Shown: positions 20,824 through 32,208, counted from the first letter of the stretch. The stretch is 64,000 nt of DNA from Azolla caroliniana (GCA_043228905.1 JBHGNT010000003.1:13082001-13146000), one strand, 5' to 3'. The notes: generated by a model from the sequence alone, not told the origin. Program-made: numbers and translations.

Positions 20824-21078
20824 TTTAGCCCCCTCCTTGCTTGTTGAGCGAACCATTTATGGTGAGTCTAAAAAAGAGAAAATGAAAAAACTCCTTCGCC
20901 TTATGGTAGGCTATATAGACAAAGAAGGAGTATAAATACTAAAAATGTAACAAATTATTGTGTGAGAAAAACCCCCGTTAAGCGGTAGGAAAAAAATCTC
21001 ACACTCCTAAACACACATTGAGAATCTCCATTACCATCTTTCTCCTTGTCAACAAAAAGAAAGAGGTTACCACAATTA
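20824..21078 (-). other. Gypsy-C 3' leader and PPT, no gene seen
   Basis: Short non-coding stretch between the truncated RT and the 3' LTR. It holds the PPT (20824-20836) and otherwise AT-rich sequence. Confidence 0.6.
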
Positions 21079-23640
21079 TTATGTTTTTGTCAACTCTCCA
21101 AACACAAGTAGGGCCATGCGGTACATAGTTCTCAATAGACGTAGGCATGCCAACATATGAATAAACCTTTCAAGCAACCGAACTTTTTGCACAAATACTT
21201 TCAATATTTTGAAACTTGTTGGAGTTGTCACCTTTTGAATTACTTCGATCTTTGCTGCATCAACATGAATTCCTTCTTGGCACACCACATTCTCCACATT
21301 ACCTTGGCTTGTATATACGGCTATTTCATCTAGAATCTCAACTCGAAAAGGAAGTGAAAACTGATCCCGTTTGGTTGAGTCATTCAAGGGTTTGAAGTCG
21401 ATGTCATTCTTCTTTTGAACCACAACAATAGGTGAGACACACTTCAAATCCTCCATATGATAAATGAAACTCACTTGCAACAATCTTTTGAAATCCTTTT
21501 GCACAATCTCCAATCGTCGAGGCTTTTGGACAATTGGTACACTTCCCTTCAACTTGAAGTGGTGCTTGATGCCTTCTCCTCTTATCTGTGAATAGTCAAT
21601 TACGAATAACTTTGGAACCTTAGAAGGAAGAGAAATAAACCTTAGATTCTCTTCTCCTTGGACATCGCTTGAAATCATCTTCTTTTTTCCCTTTATGGTG
21701 ATAATACCTTCTTCAATGACTTCTCCTTCATCCTTACATACCATGTGGTACAATTTCTTTTCCCTATCCCAGGAAGATCCATCATTGTTATGATTTCCTC
21801 ATCTTGCTTGCCATTATCGATAGATGTTTCCTTTTCCTTTCTACACTTGATTACTCATTGTAAATGCAAGTTGTAGAAGGTGTTAAACCCCTTCGATGGA
21901 GATAATTTTATCATACTCCAATCCTGTATTACATGTAATTCTTGCATCCAAGGTCTTACTAATACTAAGGAACAAGATGACCCTTTTAGGAGTATCACAT
22001 GTAAATCCATTGAAATGGATATGCCAAAACACTCAATAACAACATCCTCTATAACTCCAAAATGAGAGGCCAAACATCCATCAACTATGTCTACCTTGAT
22101 AGAGGACTTTTAATAGATAGGTTTTCCGATCTTTCTCACTATGACATTAGATGTAGGATCAATTCTAATACCACTATCTACTAAGGCATCCTTAATTAAA
22201 AGACTTTTAATGGTTACCGAAATAGTGGGTCGAATATCCTTTCGATCTTCCACTTGCACAATCTTCACACCGTGTAATGTCTTTATACTTTGTTGTATGC
22301 TCAATACATGTCCCTGCTCCTTTTTTAGTGATGGAGAAAGTTGAAGAAGTTGTGGCCAAGTGATACGAGGTCCACTAGAGATTAGCTCTTGCTTGAGATT
22401 GAACGGTTCCACACTTTCCCCCATCAACATATCATCAATTTTAATCTTTCTTCGCGGATGTTTCTTTCTAGGTCCATCCTCCAAGTTAGTCTCCTTAGTC
22501 TTCTTCTTTTGTTGAGAGTTAATAGACTCTCCTTCCAACTCTTTATTTTTATGTGATGCACTAGATGTCTTAATGTGTGCCACATCAGAATCTTCGGCTA
22601 TAGCATAGACAAAGTCAATAAGATTTACCTTAGGAGGAACTGTTGGAATTTGCACTAAAGTACTTTCCCCTCCAACCACATGGTTGTTGAGTTGGTGAAA
22701 GTTATTACTAGTGTTGTTTTGATTACTTTGAAATGGATCCATGCCTTGACCCCAATCACCTTGTCTTCGTGAAGGACATCGTGTAGATATATGTCCCTCA
22801 ACACCACATGTGTAGCACATGATCACTCTCCTTCGCCTTGGAGCATCTCGAATTTGATTAAAATTTTCTTGCATGTTTTGGATTTTTCGAGTAATTTCAT
22901 CAAGACGTTGATTAACTTGCTCCGAAAAACTTCCTTCCACCTTAGTTTGAGTTGTTTCTTGCATCACCGGAATATTAGGTTGATATGTCATAAAAACATT
23001 AGGGAATCCATGCATAATTGATGTTTGTTGAAGAATAGGAGATTTAAATGTAACAACTGTTGAATCCGCTCTCGCTTGTAGAACTTGGATTTGTCTATTG
23101 TAGGCTTGACAAGTTTGGACAAGCGCTTGGAAAGTTGTAGGATCCTTTAGATTTGCTTCCAATGCAAAGTGTGGACTTAATCCTGCTTTTGAAACGGTTC
23201 ATCTTAAACCATTCATCCTCCGTTCCACCACGTAGTCGAATCCACATAGTCCAGAGGTCAATAAATTCCCTCTCATAATCGATATGCTCAATTGTTGATG
23301 ACATTCATAAACGAAAGAGTTCCTCTCGCACTTCCATCACATTTCGGCATCAAATATACTTAGATTTAAATTGTTTTACCAATAGTTGGTAATTCAATTG
23401 TTGGTCTAGTAGCAAGGACTTATACCAATCCCTTGCTCGTCCATAAAACATAGCCACCAATAGAGGATTCTCAAAATCCATCTTCCCAATTGATATTGCA
23501 TGATGTTCGAAGGCGGCCAAGAATGCTCCTGCATCTTGAACCCCATCACCTGCAAAAGCAAATTGAAAAGCCATATTGGCTACCAACAAAACATGCCTTC
23601 CCTCTGATACAGAAAGAATCGAACCTCCTTGGAGCGCCAA
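21079..23640 (-). pseudogene. Gypsy-C Gag-protease-partial RT
   Basis: Minus-strand fragments in order. Gag start (23640-23350) has DAGAFLAAFEHHAISIGKMD and ENPLLVAMFYGRARDWYKSL. A mid-gag piece lies at 23304-23095. A long frame (23162-22110) holds one CCHC knuckle, CYTCGVEGHISTRC. The protease region (22110-21855) ends CFGISISMDLHVILLKGSSC. Last is an RT start (21753-21079) with SPIVVVQKKNDIDFKPLNDS. After EILDEIAVYTSQG the sequence jumps to a late region (EGIHVDAAKIEVIQKVTTP), so the catalytic YxDD portion is deleted. Frameshifts and deletions make it non-functional; mobilisation could only be in trans. Confidence 0.8.
23624..23639 (-). other. Gypsy-C primer binding site
   Basis: On minus TGGCGCTCCAAGGAGG, three bases inside the 5' LTR. 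It resembles the TTGGCGCC-type sites of plant gypsy elements. tRNA not assigned. Confidence 0.65.
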
Positions 23641-23642
23641 AA

Positions 23643-24291
23643 TGATGATGAGAGAAAGAAAAAAGATAGAGAAGAGAAGAGGAAGAGAAAAGAATACTTC
23701 AATATACTATTAGGAAAACAATACAATCCTCTTAGACTCCAAAAGTAACAACCCCAAATAACTACTTCAATATACTATTACCCAAAATAGTCTTTCCTTC
23801 TTCTCTCTTTCTTCAACTAATCTTCTTATTCCTCCTCAGTTCTTCTTGTAGATATTCTATTTCTCCTTTTGTCTCCCAATTGCTAAGAATACCCTCATAT
23901 TTATAGGTTTTTAGTTGTGTTATTCTTGCTTTTTTCTTTTGTTTTCTTTCTACACATCCTCGAGTTTGTATGATGCGTTTTTCATATCATTATTTCTGGC
24001 TTTTCATCCAAATTTTTTATACAAAAAATCTCTCTTTGTCAGCTTTCTTATGAGATGAAGAAGTTATGAGCGTTTTTCTTTGTCTTGCTTTTTCTGTCTT
24101 TTTTATGCGTTTTCTTCTTTTATCTTTTTTCGTGCTTTTTCTACTTTTGGAAAACGTCTCTAACTTCATATCCCTTCGATTTCATTCGTCTTTTAACTCT
24201 TGAAACTTTCGTATTGTGCTTTATTCTTATACTCCTTAGCATCTGATGTATTTGCCATGGTCTTTTCTTACGAGCAAAACTTGACTTCACA
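23643..24291 (-). repeat. Gypsy-C 5' LTR
   Basis: 649 bp copy of the 20124-20823 repeat. It ends at 24291 next to the Copia-A protease start. Confidence 0.88.
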
Positions 24292-24640
24292 CACCTGAAT
24301 CGACCACCCATGTTGATTCATTGTCGACTAGGTTCAATTCGTTTTGCTCACCAATGAGCAACAACTCCTCCTCACTTGTCATGATTGCCTTGAATGTGTT
24401 CTTGATGTCTAAAATCTTATTCGGTTGCACACCGTCAGATCCCCCCTTTTCCTTTTGGAAGTGTCAGTAATTCTTTTGGAAGCGCCCCGGGTTCCCACAA
24501 TAGAAGCACGTGGGCCTTCCCCTAGACTTTGACCTTGATTACTCGTGCCTTGTTTGTCTAAGACTTCCTTGTGTTGTGTGTGTGAGCCCTATTTCCTTCC
24601 CGTCCATAACCCGACGGTTCCGCCTCACAATCCACACATA
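24292..24640 (-). pseudogene. Copia-A gag zinc knuckle and protease start
   Basis: Minus strand: a Q/R/S-rich gag segment, the CCHC region RPTCFYCGNPGRFQKNY in which the H and last C are replaced by R and Y, a TGA, and then ESTWVVDSG, the protease active site. It continues across Gypsy-C at 20123. The start of gag is not clear beyond about 24640. Confidence 0.75.
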
Positions 24641-24779
24641 GTGACGGATTTTCACGACATAATAAAGTGTTGTTTGAGCTTCCATCTTCTTGACGTGTGG
24701 GCTTGATCATCTCTTCCTTCTTCTTAAAGCTTCTTGTGTCATGTTTCTTAGAAGGAACTTCATCTAGATCCGTCCTCTT

Positions 24780-25330
24780 CCGCTTCTCATCCAGACTTCG
24801 TGGGTTTCAGATATGACCTTTGCGGAGATCGTGTTGTTATCAACCGGATCCGCCCACTTGGTAAGGTCTCATACATGAAGGTTGGTTAGCTTTGCATCAT
24901 CCGAATTAATCCTCCCTTTTTTTTCGTATTCGAGGAAGGTCGGCCAAAACTCCGTTCTCGGTTTAATCTTATACCTGCAGATGCGGCATAGTGTATAGCT
25001 TCAACGTAGCTCGCAATGGCCTCATCCATGATTTTCTTTATACCCCCCCTACCGAAATTCACTTGCAAGGGCTTTCGAGTCTCACTTGAGTGTATAATGT
25101 TGCCTTCCATGTAAACGAGGTTTTGTCGAATTGCCTCTTGAAGACTAGAACAATCTTTCCTTGCATGATCAATAGTATCACACCATACACATCTATATGG
25201 GTCTTTCCCATTCGGCCCTCAACGACTCATGTTAGCTAACGAAAACGCTTCGAATTTTTGTGCCAACTCTTCAATGACAAAGTTCTCCATTGCTCTTTTG
25301 GTCGGCTCGCTTTGCTTTGTCATCTCAGTT
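24780..25330 (-). pseudogene. Decayed Gag of the Gypsy-A family
   Basis: Minus strand. A zinc-knuckle region near 25130-25200 is followed by a frame (25110-24886) reading HSSETRKPLQVNFGRGGIKK, IMDEAIASYVEAIHYAASAG and IRLNRERSFG. This matches the post-knuckle part of Gypsy-A Gag (HTSDTRRALNRNDGRGGMKR, then ETVHYSASAGIRVGG). No LTR or pol is attached, so it is a truncated fragment. The DNA around it is not otherwise recognisable. Confidence 0.7.
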
Positions 25331-25734
25331 GCTATTGGATCCTTCCTTCTTTGTGTGCCGAAATAACGCTCAACCACAACCGAGTCTTCAACAAGGAATA
25401 GATTGTCACCATCGTCTTGTCATCGTCGACTGTCGCTGCAACCGTCGCAATCTAACATCGTCGTTGTCGTCATTTGCCGTTGTTGTCCTTCACCCTTGTT
25501 TGGTTTGTGGCACAGTTGCCATTGTCAACCATCGTTGTCACCTACACCTCTTACAACGTTGTCGGTTGTGTAGACAAGAGAGTACAAATGTGCTTCTACA
25601 CTTGTACCTAGCGCGCAAGACATCGATGCTCGGCTAAGTTTTTTTGTCCTTTTTGAATTTTTCTTTCTTTTATCTTTTGAATTACAACATGACTTCTCGA
25701 TGAAACCATAAGGAAACACACGAAGAAATTATAA
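25331..25734. other. No gene; low-complexity GTC/GTT-rich stretch
   Basis: Between the gag fragment and the LINE. 25400-25560 is a degenerate run of GTCATCGTC/GTTGTC-like triplets. I see no coding sequence with family resemblance. Confidence 0.6.
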
Positions 25735-25775
25735 TTAAGGAAGAATTTTTAGATGTCCTTAACTGGTTAGGTAAA

Positions 25776-26191
25776 ATGGAAAAATGGGCAAAAGAGATTG
25801 AAGCTCAAAAACAAAAAGATAAGGAAGAAAAAGAACTACTTATTGCTGAAATAGCGAAACTTAAGGAAGACAACATGAACCTTCAAAAACAAGTTAAGGA
25901 CCTTGCGACATCTAGGGAAGATGGTGAAATATCTTTCCTAGAGGATATTAAGGACGAGATAAAAAAGGTTAAGGAAGAGGTTAAAAGCGATATGGAGTTA
26001 GCAAAAATTGGGTGGGTTGATGTAGTAAAACGTAATATTAAAAAGGAGCTAAAGGATGAAAATATTGTAAACACCACCCTTGAGGAGGAAAAAATGCATC
26101 AAGCTCGACGCTTAAACGTAAGAGTTACTGGGCTCAAGGAAGGGGCATCTCCCGACGAAGATGCACAAACATTAGGGAAGATGTTGGGCTA
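25776..26191 (+). pseudogene. LINE ORF1, N-terminal coiled coil and RRM start
   Basis: MEKWAKEIEAQKQKDKEEKE and following: about 110 residues of charged coiled coil, then ARRLNVRVTGLKEGASPDED and TLGKMLGY, typical of the RNA-binding domain of LINE ORF1 proteins that coat element RNA. NA-1 cuts it after LGY; the sequence resumes at 28629. Confidence 0.75.
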
Positions 26192-26510
26192 TGTTGTTGG
26201 GGTGAGGGGGTGAAGTCTAGAATGTGGCTTAGAGAGCTAGAGAGAAAGACAAATAGAAAATGACACAAATGTGAGAGGGGAAAAATGGTTATCCCATTAC
26301 ATACCCCATAGAGGGTTTATATAGTACATCCAATGTAACAATTACATGATAGTGTAAATAAGACCGTTACACATTCTTGTACACATGCACATAATTGTGC
26401 ATGTGTCCATACACATACTCATCCTCACACACTCATTTACTTTACACATACACATCAACCACATCATTACACATACCCTTATTCCTCCCTGTATATTCTT
26501 ACGGGTAACA
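26192..26510 (+). repeat. NA-1 left LTR
   Basis: Ends ACGGGTAACA. Contains a perfect 11-bp inverted repeat, ACACATGCACA-taat-TGTGCATGTGT, at 26381-26406. Strongly similar to 28335-28628. Confidence 0.8.
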
Positions 26511-28334
26511 CATGACACGCCTGTGGGACAGTGCATTGCATGGTGAACCCACTCGCCATGGCAACTCTTCTCGACCGGAACTCCATCGGTCGTCTCAACG
26601 GTCAGAAATCCCTCGACCGGATCATTGCTCTACGATCGATAACTTCAATCGTAGCTTTGCTTGACTTGAACCTTCTTGTTCGGTCAGCACAAGTCGCGAT
26701 TGGATCATACACCAATCAGCTAGTTCAATGTGGCATGGGTCGTGAAATCGTGTTGTGCGTTTGTGTATTCTTTCTTTCATCATGTGAGTTGTGTTTTCGA
26801 AATTTCATGATTTGTACCCCTTGGTTTTAGACATTTTCGTTTTTACCCTCAATGTTTTGAGATTTTAATGGATACCCTTGAACTTGTAAAATTCTCCTCT
26901 TTGCCCCTCTGCCCCTCTTCTCTTTCTTATTTCTTTTCTTCTTCGTACAATACTTCTTCATATTTTCTTTGGTTGTCTTTGCGGTCTTCGTTGTACTCTC
27001 GGCCACGCGTCTCGGCCGCTCGTGTTGGCCGTATTCTCGATCGCGCCTCTCGGGCGCACGTCTTGGCCATGTGGCTGTCCGCTCGAGATGAGCTTTACTA
27101 TGGCCGCCCACTTGTTGCCCATCTTCCGTCCAGAACTTTGCGCGTGATGTGAGGCCTCAGATGGTTTTGCCTAGGTCCTCTGCATCGAATTGATATCATA
27201 GAGAGACGAGTGTAGAGAGTTTCCTAAAGGAATTGATTTTGTGGTGACATCAATGATTTCCCTCATGTGTACCCTTTCGTTTTCAAAAATTTTGTCAAAT
27301 GCCCTTCCATTTCTTCACATTCTGATGATGCCCTCAAGATTCCCGCTCTGCTTTCTGTCTGCATCTTTTTCTTCTTGTTCTTCGTTTTCTCTTTCTTCTC
27401 TGCTTATTACTCAACTTCTTCTTCATCCGTTTCTCCTTCTTTTCGTTTTCGTCTTCTTTTTTTCCTATCTTCTTTGCTTCTGTCTTCTCTTGGTGACCTT
27501 CTCTGCGCCTGTCATTCTATCCGGCCATCATTTCCACCCGCCGACTGTTTGATGGCGTTCTTGTTCGGCGGTCGGCTCCATCCGTCGTCCGTCCACCGTA
27601 TAGTTGTCGGTCGGCGGTCTAGCCAATTGTCCGTCCATCGGCTCCATCCGCCGCCCGTCCACCGTATAGTCATCTGTCGGCGGTCTAGCTGACTATCTGT
27701 CGGTCGTCACTCTCCGGCGACCGGCTCTGTCTGTAGCCGTCTCCCTTGACCAGTTGGCTCCATCCGCTGTCCGCCGGATATCTTTGTTCGACCGGCCTAT
27801 TGGTTGTGTCTTTCCGGCCCTCTACCGGACGTGGGCCATCTCTCAACCGCTCCTATGCGATGGCCACCTCTATTCGGGCCGTCTTTCGGCCTCAATCTCT
27901 CGGCCGTTCGGCTAGCCCTGTTGGACCGTCTGCTAGCGTCATCCTCCAAACGACTGTCACTTGGTCGTCTCTCTCCTTAGGCCGGCTCTGTCCACCAGTA
28001 GGCTCCCTGTCCTGCCGCCGCCATCGGTTGTCGCCGTTCATCGGTCATCGTCGTCATCAGCTGTCAGCCATCATCTCTGCTCGCCTAATGTCTCTGTTTG
28101 GCTGTCAGACGACTTCCGCTCGAAATGCCACCTCAACTCGTGCAACACCACAAACGCTCACTTGCATAGTGGGCACGGCCATGGTATCTTCTTGTTCTGG
28201 CCCGCCTTTAGGGATGGCAGCGCTGTCGCTAGAGAATGATGAACCTCCGCCATCGCAGGATCAATGCGACCGCCTCTCTTCACCCTGCACACGCCATCGC
28301 TCAGATCCTTCATATTGCCTTGTATTGTTCTTCA
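26511..28334 (+). other. NA-1 internal region, no protein-coding gene
   Basis: After the leader shared with NA-2 (to about 26830) come T/C-rich tracts, about three copies of the GGCCGTACTCTCGGCCACGC-type minisatellite (26998-27075), further CTTCTTC-rich DNA (27270-27520) and a long GC-rich region (27540-28250) of degenerate CCGTCGGTCGGC-like repeats. Open frames of 140-200 codons here translate to low-complexity R/S/P-rich sequence with no homology I recognise. Confidence 0.7.
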
Positions 28335-28628
28335 TAGAATGTGGCTTAGAGAGCTAGAGAGAAAGACAAATAGAAAATGACACAAATGTGAGAGGGGAAA
28401 AATGGTTATCCCATTACATACCCCATAGAGGGTTTATATAATACATCCAATGTAACGGTTACATGATAGTTATAAATAAGACCGTTACACATTCTTCTAC
28501 ACATGCACATAATTATGCATGTGTCCATACACATACTCATCCTCACACACTCATTTACTTTACACATACACATCAACCACATCATTACACATACCCTTAT
28601 TCCTCCCCGTATATTCTTACGGGTAACA
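28335..28628 (+). repeat. NA-1 right LTR
   Basis: 294 bp, TAGAATGTGGC...GGGTAACA. LINE ORF1 resumes directly after it. Confidence 0.82.
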
Positions 28629-28925
28629 GGGTACGAAGCCCTACCAATCACTAAAACTTGGAGAGTAGGACGTGACACCACTAGGAAAAGAGCTTTAGTC
28701 CTTCAGTTTAAGGACTCAAAATCTACGATCACCTTTTTTTAAAAGAGACCAATTCTTCGAGGATTGGGCGGGGACCCTATCTACCTCGATGAAGACTTGA
28801 CCAAGATGCAAATCGAGCATCGTAAAACTTGTACGCCACGAGTCATACAAGCTCGTAGAGAGGGGCACTGTGCTTTTTACCGAGACAGATGTGTGATAAT
28901 TAATGATCGAACAGCCAATTGACGG
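28629..28925 (+). pseudogene. LINE ORF1, C-terminal part
   Basis: Continues the RNA-binding protein: GYEALPITKTWRVGRDTTRK and RALVLQFKDSKSTITF, then, after a frameshift, IYLDEDLTKMQIEHRKTC and RVIQARREGHCAFYRDRCVI. This is the end of a LINE ORF1 RRM/CTD. Confidence 0.72.
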
Positions 28926-28979
28926 CATGTGGCCCATGTGACAGACAATAAACTTAGGATGACCTTAATATAGAATTGT

Positions 28980-31716
28980 AACGATGCACTTTGGACACAC
29001 CCTGGCCGTTTAGAGGACATTTTGAAGGTATCTGATATACTTTTTTTAGTAGAAACACATCAGAGTCCAAATTGAGGACTGCCACGAGTTGATGGTTTTC
29101 GTTGGGAATTTGTCTTTAGACAAACATTAGGTCGACACACTACTAGAGGGTCTGGAGGGGTTGCGATATTATTTCAGAGAGAGATACATAATAGGACAGA
29201 AATACTAAAGAAAGACCCAGCAACCCGTTTTATGTGGGTGAAAATCCTCACTAACAAGGATCAGGTGATATTTATCGCCGTTTGTTACTTCCCCCGAAAG
29301 GATCCCAGTATAATATGGCTAGAGAGGCGAGTATAGTTGATGAAGGAATGCCACATGGGCCTTCTCCATACGAACCTTTATCGGATGACATAATCCGATA
29401 TTCTTCTCAAGGAGAAGTCTTCCTTGTAGAGGATTTTAATGCGAGAACCCAATCCCGACAATGCACAATATTTCAGATGGATAGAAACTTAGAAATGGTG
29501 AATGTCGACCCTTTAGCCTTAGGCATAACACGTACATCAAAAGATCAAGGTGCGGACACCACAAGCTTTGGCCATCATCTGCTTGAACTTGGAAGCCGAC
29601 ACCAAATGATCATATATAATGGCTTAGCCAAGTGGCCGGGCTCGGAAGAGCTCACATGTTTCCCACATGGAGGAGGGGAAAGCGCAGTTGATTACCTAAT
29701 AGGACGCCCTAAAGCTACCCACATGGTTAATTCCTCCCGAGTGGTCCTATGCCTCATTGGTGCAGACCATAGCTTCCTATACTTTGAGCTAAAATGTGAC
29801 ATCTGCCATGCCATCAACTCTAGTCAACCAACCCATCACACCATAATACATTTCACGCATGAGCTAATTGACATCTACTCTCGACATGTACAAGCCCGTC
29901 TCTCCTCTTTTTTTATTCTTCCTTGCCTTTAGAGAACCTCACTACAGAACTCACACACATCCTTCACTCAACAACAACTAGTAGCTTCCCATGCACGAAA
30001 GGTTCCAATCATAGTAGAATAGGGTCTATGCCACAGAACAAGTGGTATGATGAGGATTGTAGAGAGTTGTATAGACAACTTAAGGTGTCGCGACTTAGTG
30101 GTACTATTTCCTCAGTATAGGCTCGCAAAGAGATGCGCAAGATGACACGTCTTAAAAGACGAGCTTGGGAACCATCTCAATATTGGGAACTCTACCATAT
30201 GTTCATGAGTAGGGACTGCGCCCTTGCATGGAAGAGACTATGGGAACCAAGACCACAAACACCCATTGAGGATCCCAATATTTGGCACACATATATCAAG
30301 AGACTCTACCATGTCCCGAACCAACCACCCATTCCAATGCCTTCCACACCTCGACCTACCATGGGGACACTTTTCACGACCTCTAGGGTCACGAAGGTCA
30401 TAAAAAAGTTACAACATAGGAAATCCATGGACCACACCGGATTGCGAGCCGAGCACATCATATATGCTCGAGAGTGCCTAGCCCCCTTCTCACTCTAATC
30501 TTCAACCGTGCCCTCGCCGAGGGTTTTCCACCACAATGGGCCATGAACACAATGAGCCCTATACATAAAGGAGGGGACCCAATGGACCCAAATACATATA
30601 GGACCATTATGATAGGTCATACACTTGCTAAACTATATGGTGTAGTAATGGAAGGGGAGCTCAACGATTATATGGAAACGTTAAGTCTTCGCGCACCTGA
30701 GCAGGCTGGCTTTAGACGAGCCTTCTCCACTATTGACCATATCTTCACACTTAGGTGCTTAATTGACCAGACGAAGGTTCATAAGAAGAAACTATATTGT
30801 TGCTTTGTGGACTTCTGCAAAGCCTTTGACATGGTTCCTAAGTAGAGGTTGTTTGATAGACTTAAGAGCTTGGAGATACCAAATTACATGATCTGGGCCA
30901 TTTATGCCTTATATGAGCAAGTCTCTAGGTGCGTATGATGCCCAGGTGGCCTATCCGATTGTTTCACTAGCACCATTGGTGTAAAAGAGGGTTGCCCCTT
31001 GTCACTGACTCTTTTTTGGATCTACATTGATGAGATCACTGATTTTATTGCTCGAAAGGGAGGCAAGGGAGTAGTTATTGGGGATATGCAAGTTAGTCTC
31101 TTACTCTACGTAGATGACATTGTCTTGCTCTCGGAGTCGGAACACGACCTACAAAAGCATCTTAATGCCCTAGATGACTTTTGTACACAACGAGGACTGG
31201 TAGTGAATCTAATGAAAACTAAAGTCCTTATCTTTCATACATCGTCCCGAGTTAGGAGTAAATGTCACCTAACCCTCTCTCATAAACTAGTTGAGGTAGT
31301 GGGATCATATGTATACTTGGGAGTCACTTTTAGTGCTTGCTCAGGTAAATTCTCGATTACCCAGGCAACCAAAGATAGGCTAACGAGAGGGTATGCATCC
31401 CTCTCACTCTTAGAGAGACAATTCCACCAGGCATACTTTCAAGAGCCACGGACTAAGGGATGGCTCTTCGACTCATTAGTGACCCCTTCCCTCATGTATG
31501 CATCAGTTGTATGGGCTCCAGGTCTACCATCCTTCATGTGGACGCAATTAGAGAGACCTTTGGTGATGATGTTATCGCGTCAACTCCGAAGCAAATGACA
31601 ATACCGCATGACATTATTAGAGCAGAGTTTAGTCTACCCCCGATGTTAGTAGAAGCACTCTTTCAAATGGTAGTTTTTATTCATCGGATACATAGTTGAG
31701 CCTCTGAGGCATCCTG
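28980..31716 (+). pseudogene. LINE ORF2: APE endonuclease and reverse transcriptase
   Basis: Endonuclease: FLVETHQSP (catalytic Glu), TRGSGGVAILFQREI, LVEDFNARTQSRQ (about 29430) and GADHSFLYFEL (about 29760). A linker follows with YDEDCRELYRQLK. RT: KGGDPMDPNTYRTIMI, LRAPEQAGFRRAFSTIDHIF, KKKLYCCFVDFCKAFDMVPK, GVKEGCPLSLTLFWIYIDEI and the catalytic LLLYVDDIVLLSESE (about 31090-31135). It would nick target DNA and copy LINE RNA. Multiple frameshifts and stops, for example TAG at 30843 after MVPK, make it inactive. Confidence 0.85.
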
Positions 31717-32014
31717 TGTTGGAGACGAGGTCGTCTATGCGGAAGATCAAGAAGCATTCGATTGGTGTTTGAAGTACCTGCGTATGATAGATTGTAGGTC
31801 GTTGCACAGAGAGAGAGAGAGAGAGAGACACACAAAAGACTTTCTATTCCACAAAGCAATAATACAACACCCAACCTTACAAAAAGGTTACAAGGTCACT
31901 ATATATAGTGACCGACTTAGGGCAACTACCCTTTATGCTAATTACACAAATGCCCCAAACTTGGGCTATAGAAAGGGATAGTGTGAATACGTCCATTATA
32001 CACTTGTATTCGAC
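31717..32014 (-). repeat. Copia-B 3' LTR
   Basis: 298 bp, minus start TGTCGAATAC, end CTCCAACA. A perfect 20-bp palindrome centred on the TATA box lies at 31894-31913. A GA/CT microsatellite is near 31807-31830. The PPT (ACGGGGGAG on minus) lies next to it at 32015-32023. Confidence 0.95.
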
Positions 32015-32208
32015 ACTCCCCCGTAATGGGCGTATACATGGGTTATCTAAGATTACAGGTATAGACTTAGGTTCTCGGACATATCAGCTTTGTTCGGGTC
32101 GGCAGGGTCCGAAGGCAGAAGACCGAACTGGTCGGGTCGGAACAGTTGAAGCCGATCATTAAGGAACTGATGTCGGTTGTCGGGAACCATCCTGCTCTGT
32201 GTCCGGCT

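Larger units (their letters stand above)
20124..24291 (-). mobile_element. Gypsy-C: internally deleted gypsy element in Copia-A
   Basis: Minus-strand element with LTRs at 20124-20823 and 23643-24291. The primer site is next to the right LTR and the polypurine tract (GGAGGGGGCTAAA on minus) next to the left LTR. It interrupts the Copia-A protease at WVVDSG|GASF with duplication AGGTG/GGGTG (one mismatch). The internal region has gag, protease and part of RT but no RNase H or integrase, and the RT catalytic motif is missing. LTR length differs by about 50 bp, mostly from indels in pyrimidine-rich tracts. Confidence 0.88.
3133..24640 (-). mobile_element. Copia-A: old Ty1/copia element split by hAT, Gypsy-A and Gypsy-C
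   Basis: The oldest recognisable layer of the left block. Minus-strand coding pieces lie in collinear order: gag zinc knuckle and protease start (24292-24640), protease end to integrase (19469-20123), and integrase C-terminal part (3136-3663). Gypsy-C splits the protease motif WVVDSG|GASFHLTP. Gypsy-A splits the integrase between the WAYV and DQVLSV motifs. The hAT element cuts it at 3133, so RT, RNase H and the 3' LTR are off-window or lost, and no LTR was found. The protein is close to Copia-D, for example the shared motifs KEVSYRH and DPKTRPCIFL, so they belong to one family. Confidence 0.85.
26192..28628 (+). mobile_element. NA-1: non-autonomous LTR element inserted in LINE ORF1
   Basis: About 290-bp repeats (26218-26510 and 28335-28628, nearly identical) flank 1.8 kb with no gag or pol. 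The left boundary is placed at TGTTGTTGG (26192) because the LINE reading frame then joins correctly and the flanks GGCTA (26187-26191) and GGGTA (28629-28633) form a duplication with one mismatch. The first 26 bp of the left LTR are not found at the right LTR. The leader 26527-26830 matches 37689-37990 of NA-2 closely. Plus orientation is inferred from that leader following the left LTR; the best TATA-like motif in the LTR is on the minus strand, so orientation is not certain. Confidence 0.75.

Noticed and set aside
27241-28357. Several open frames of 100-200 codons in NA-1
   Set aside because: Translations are S/R/P-rich low complexity from CT-rich and CCGTCGG-type repeats; frames overlap each other and show no family motif.
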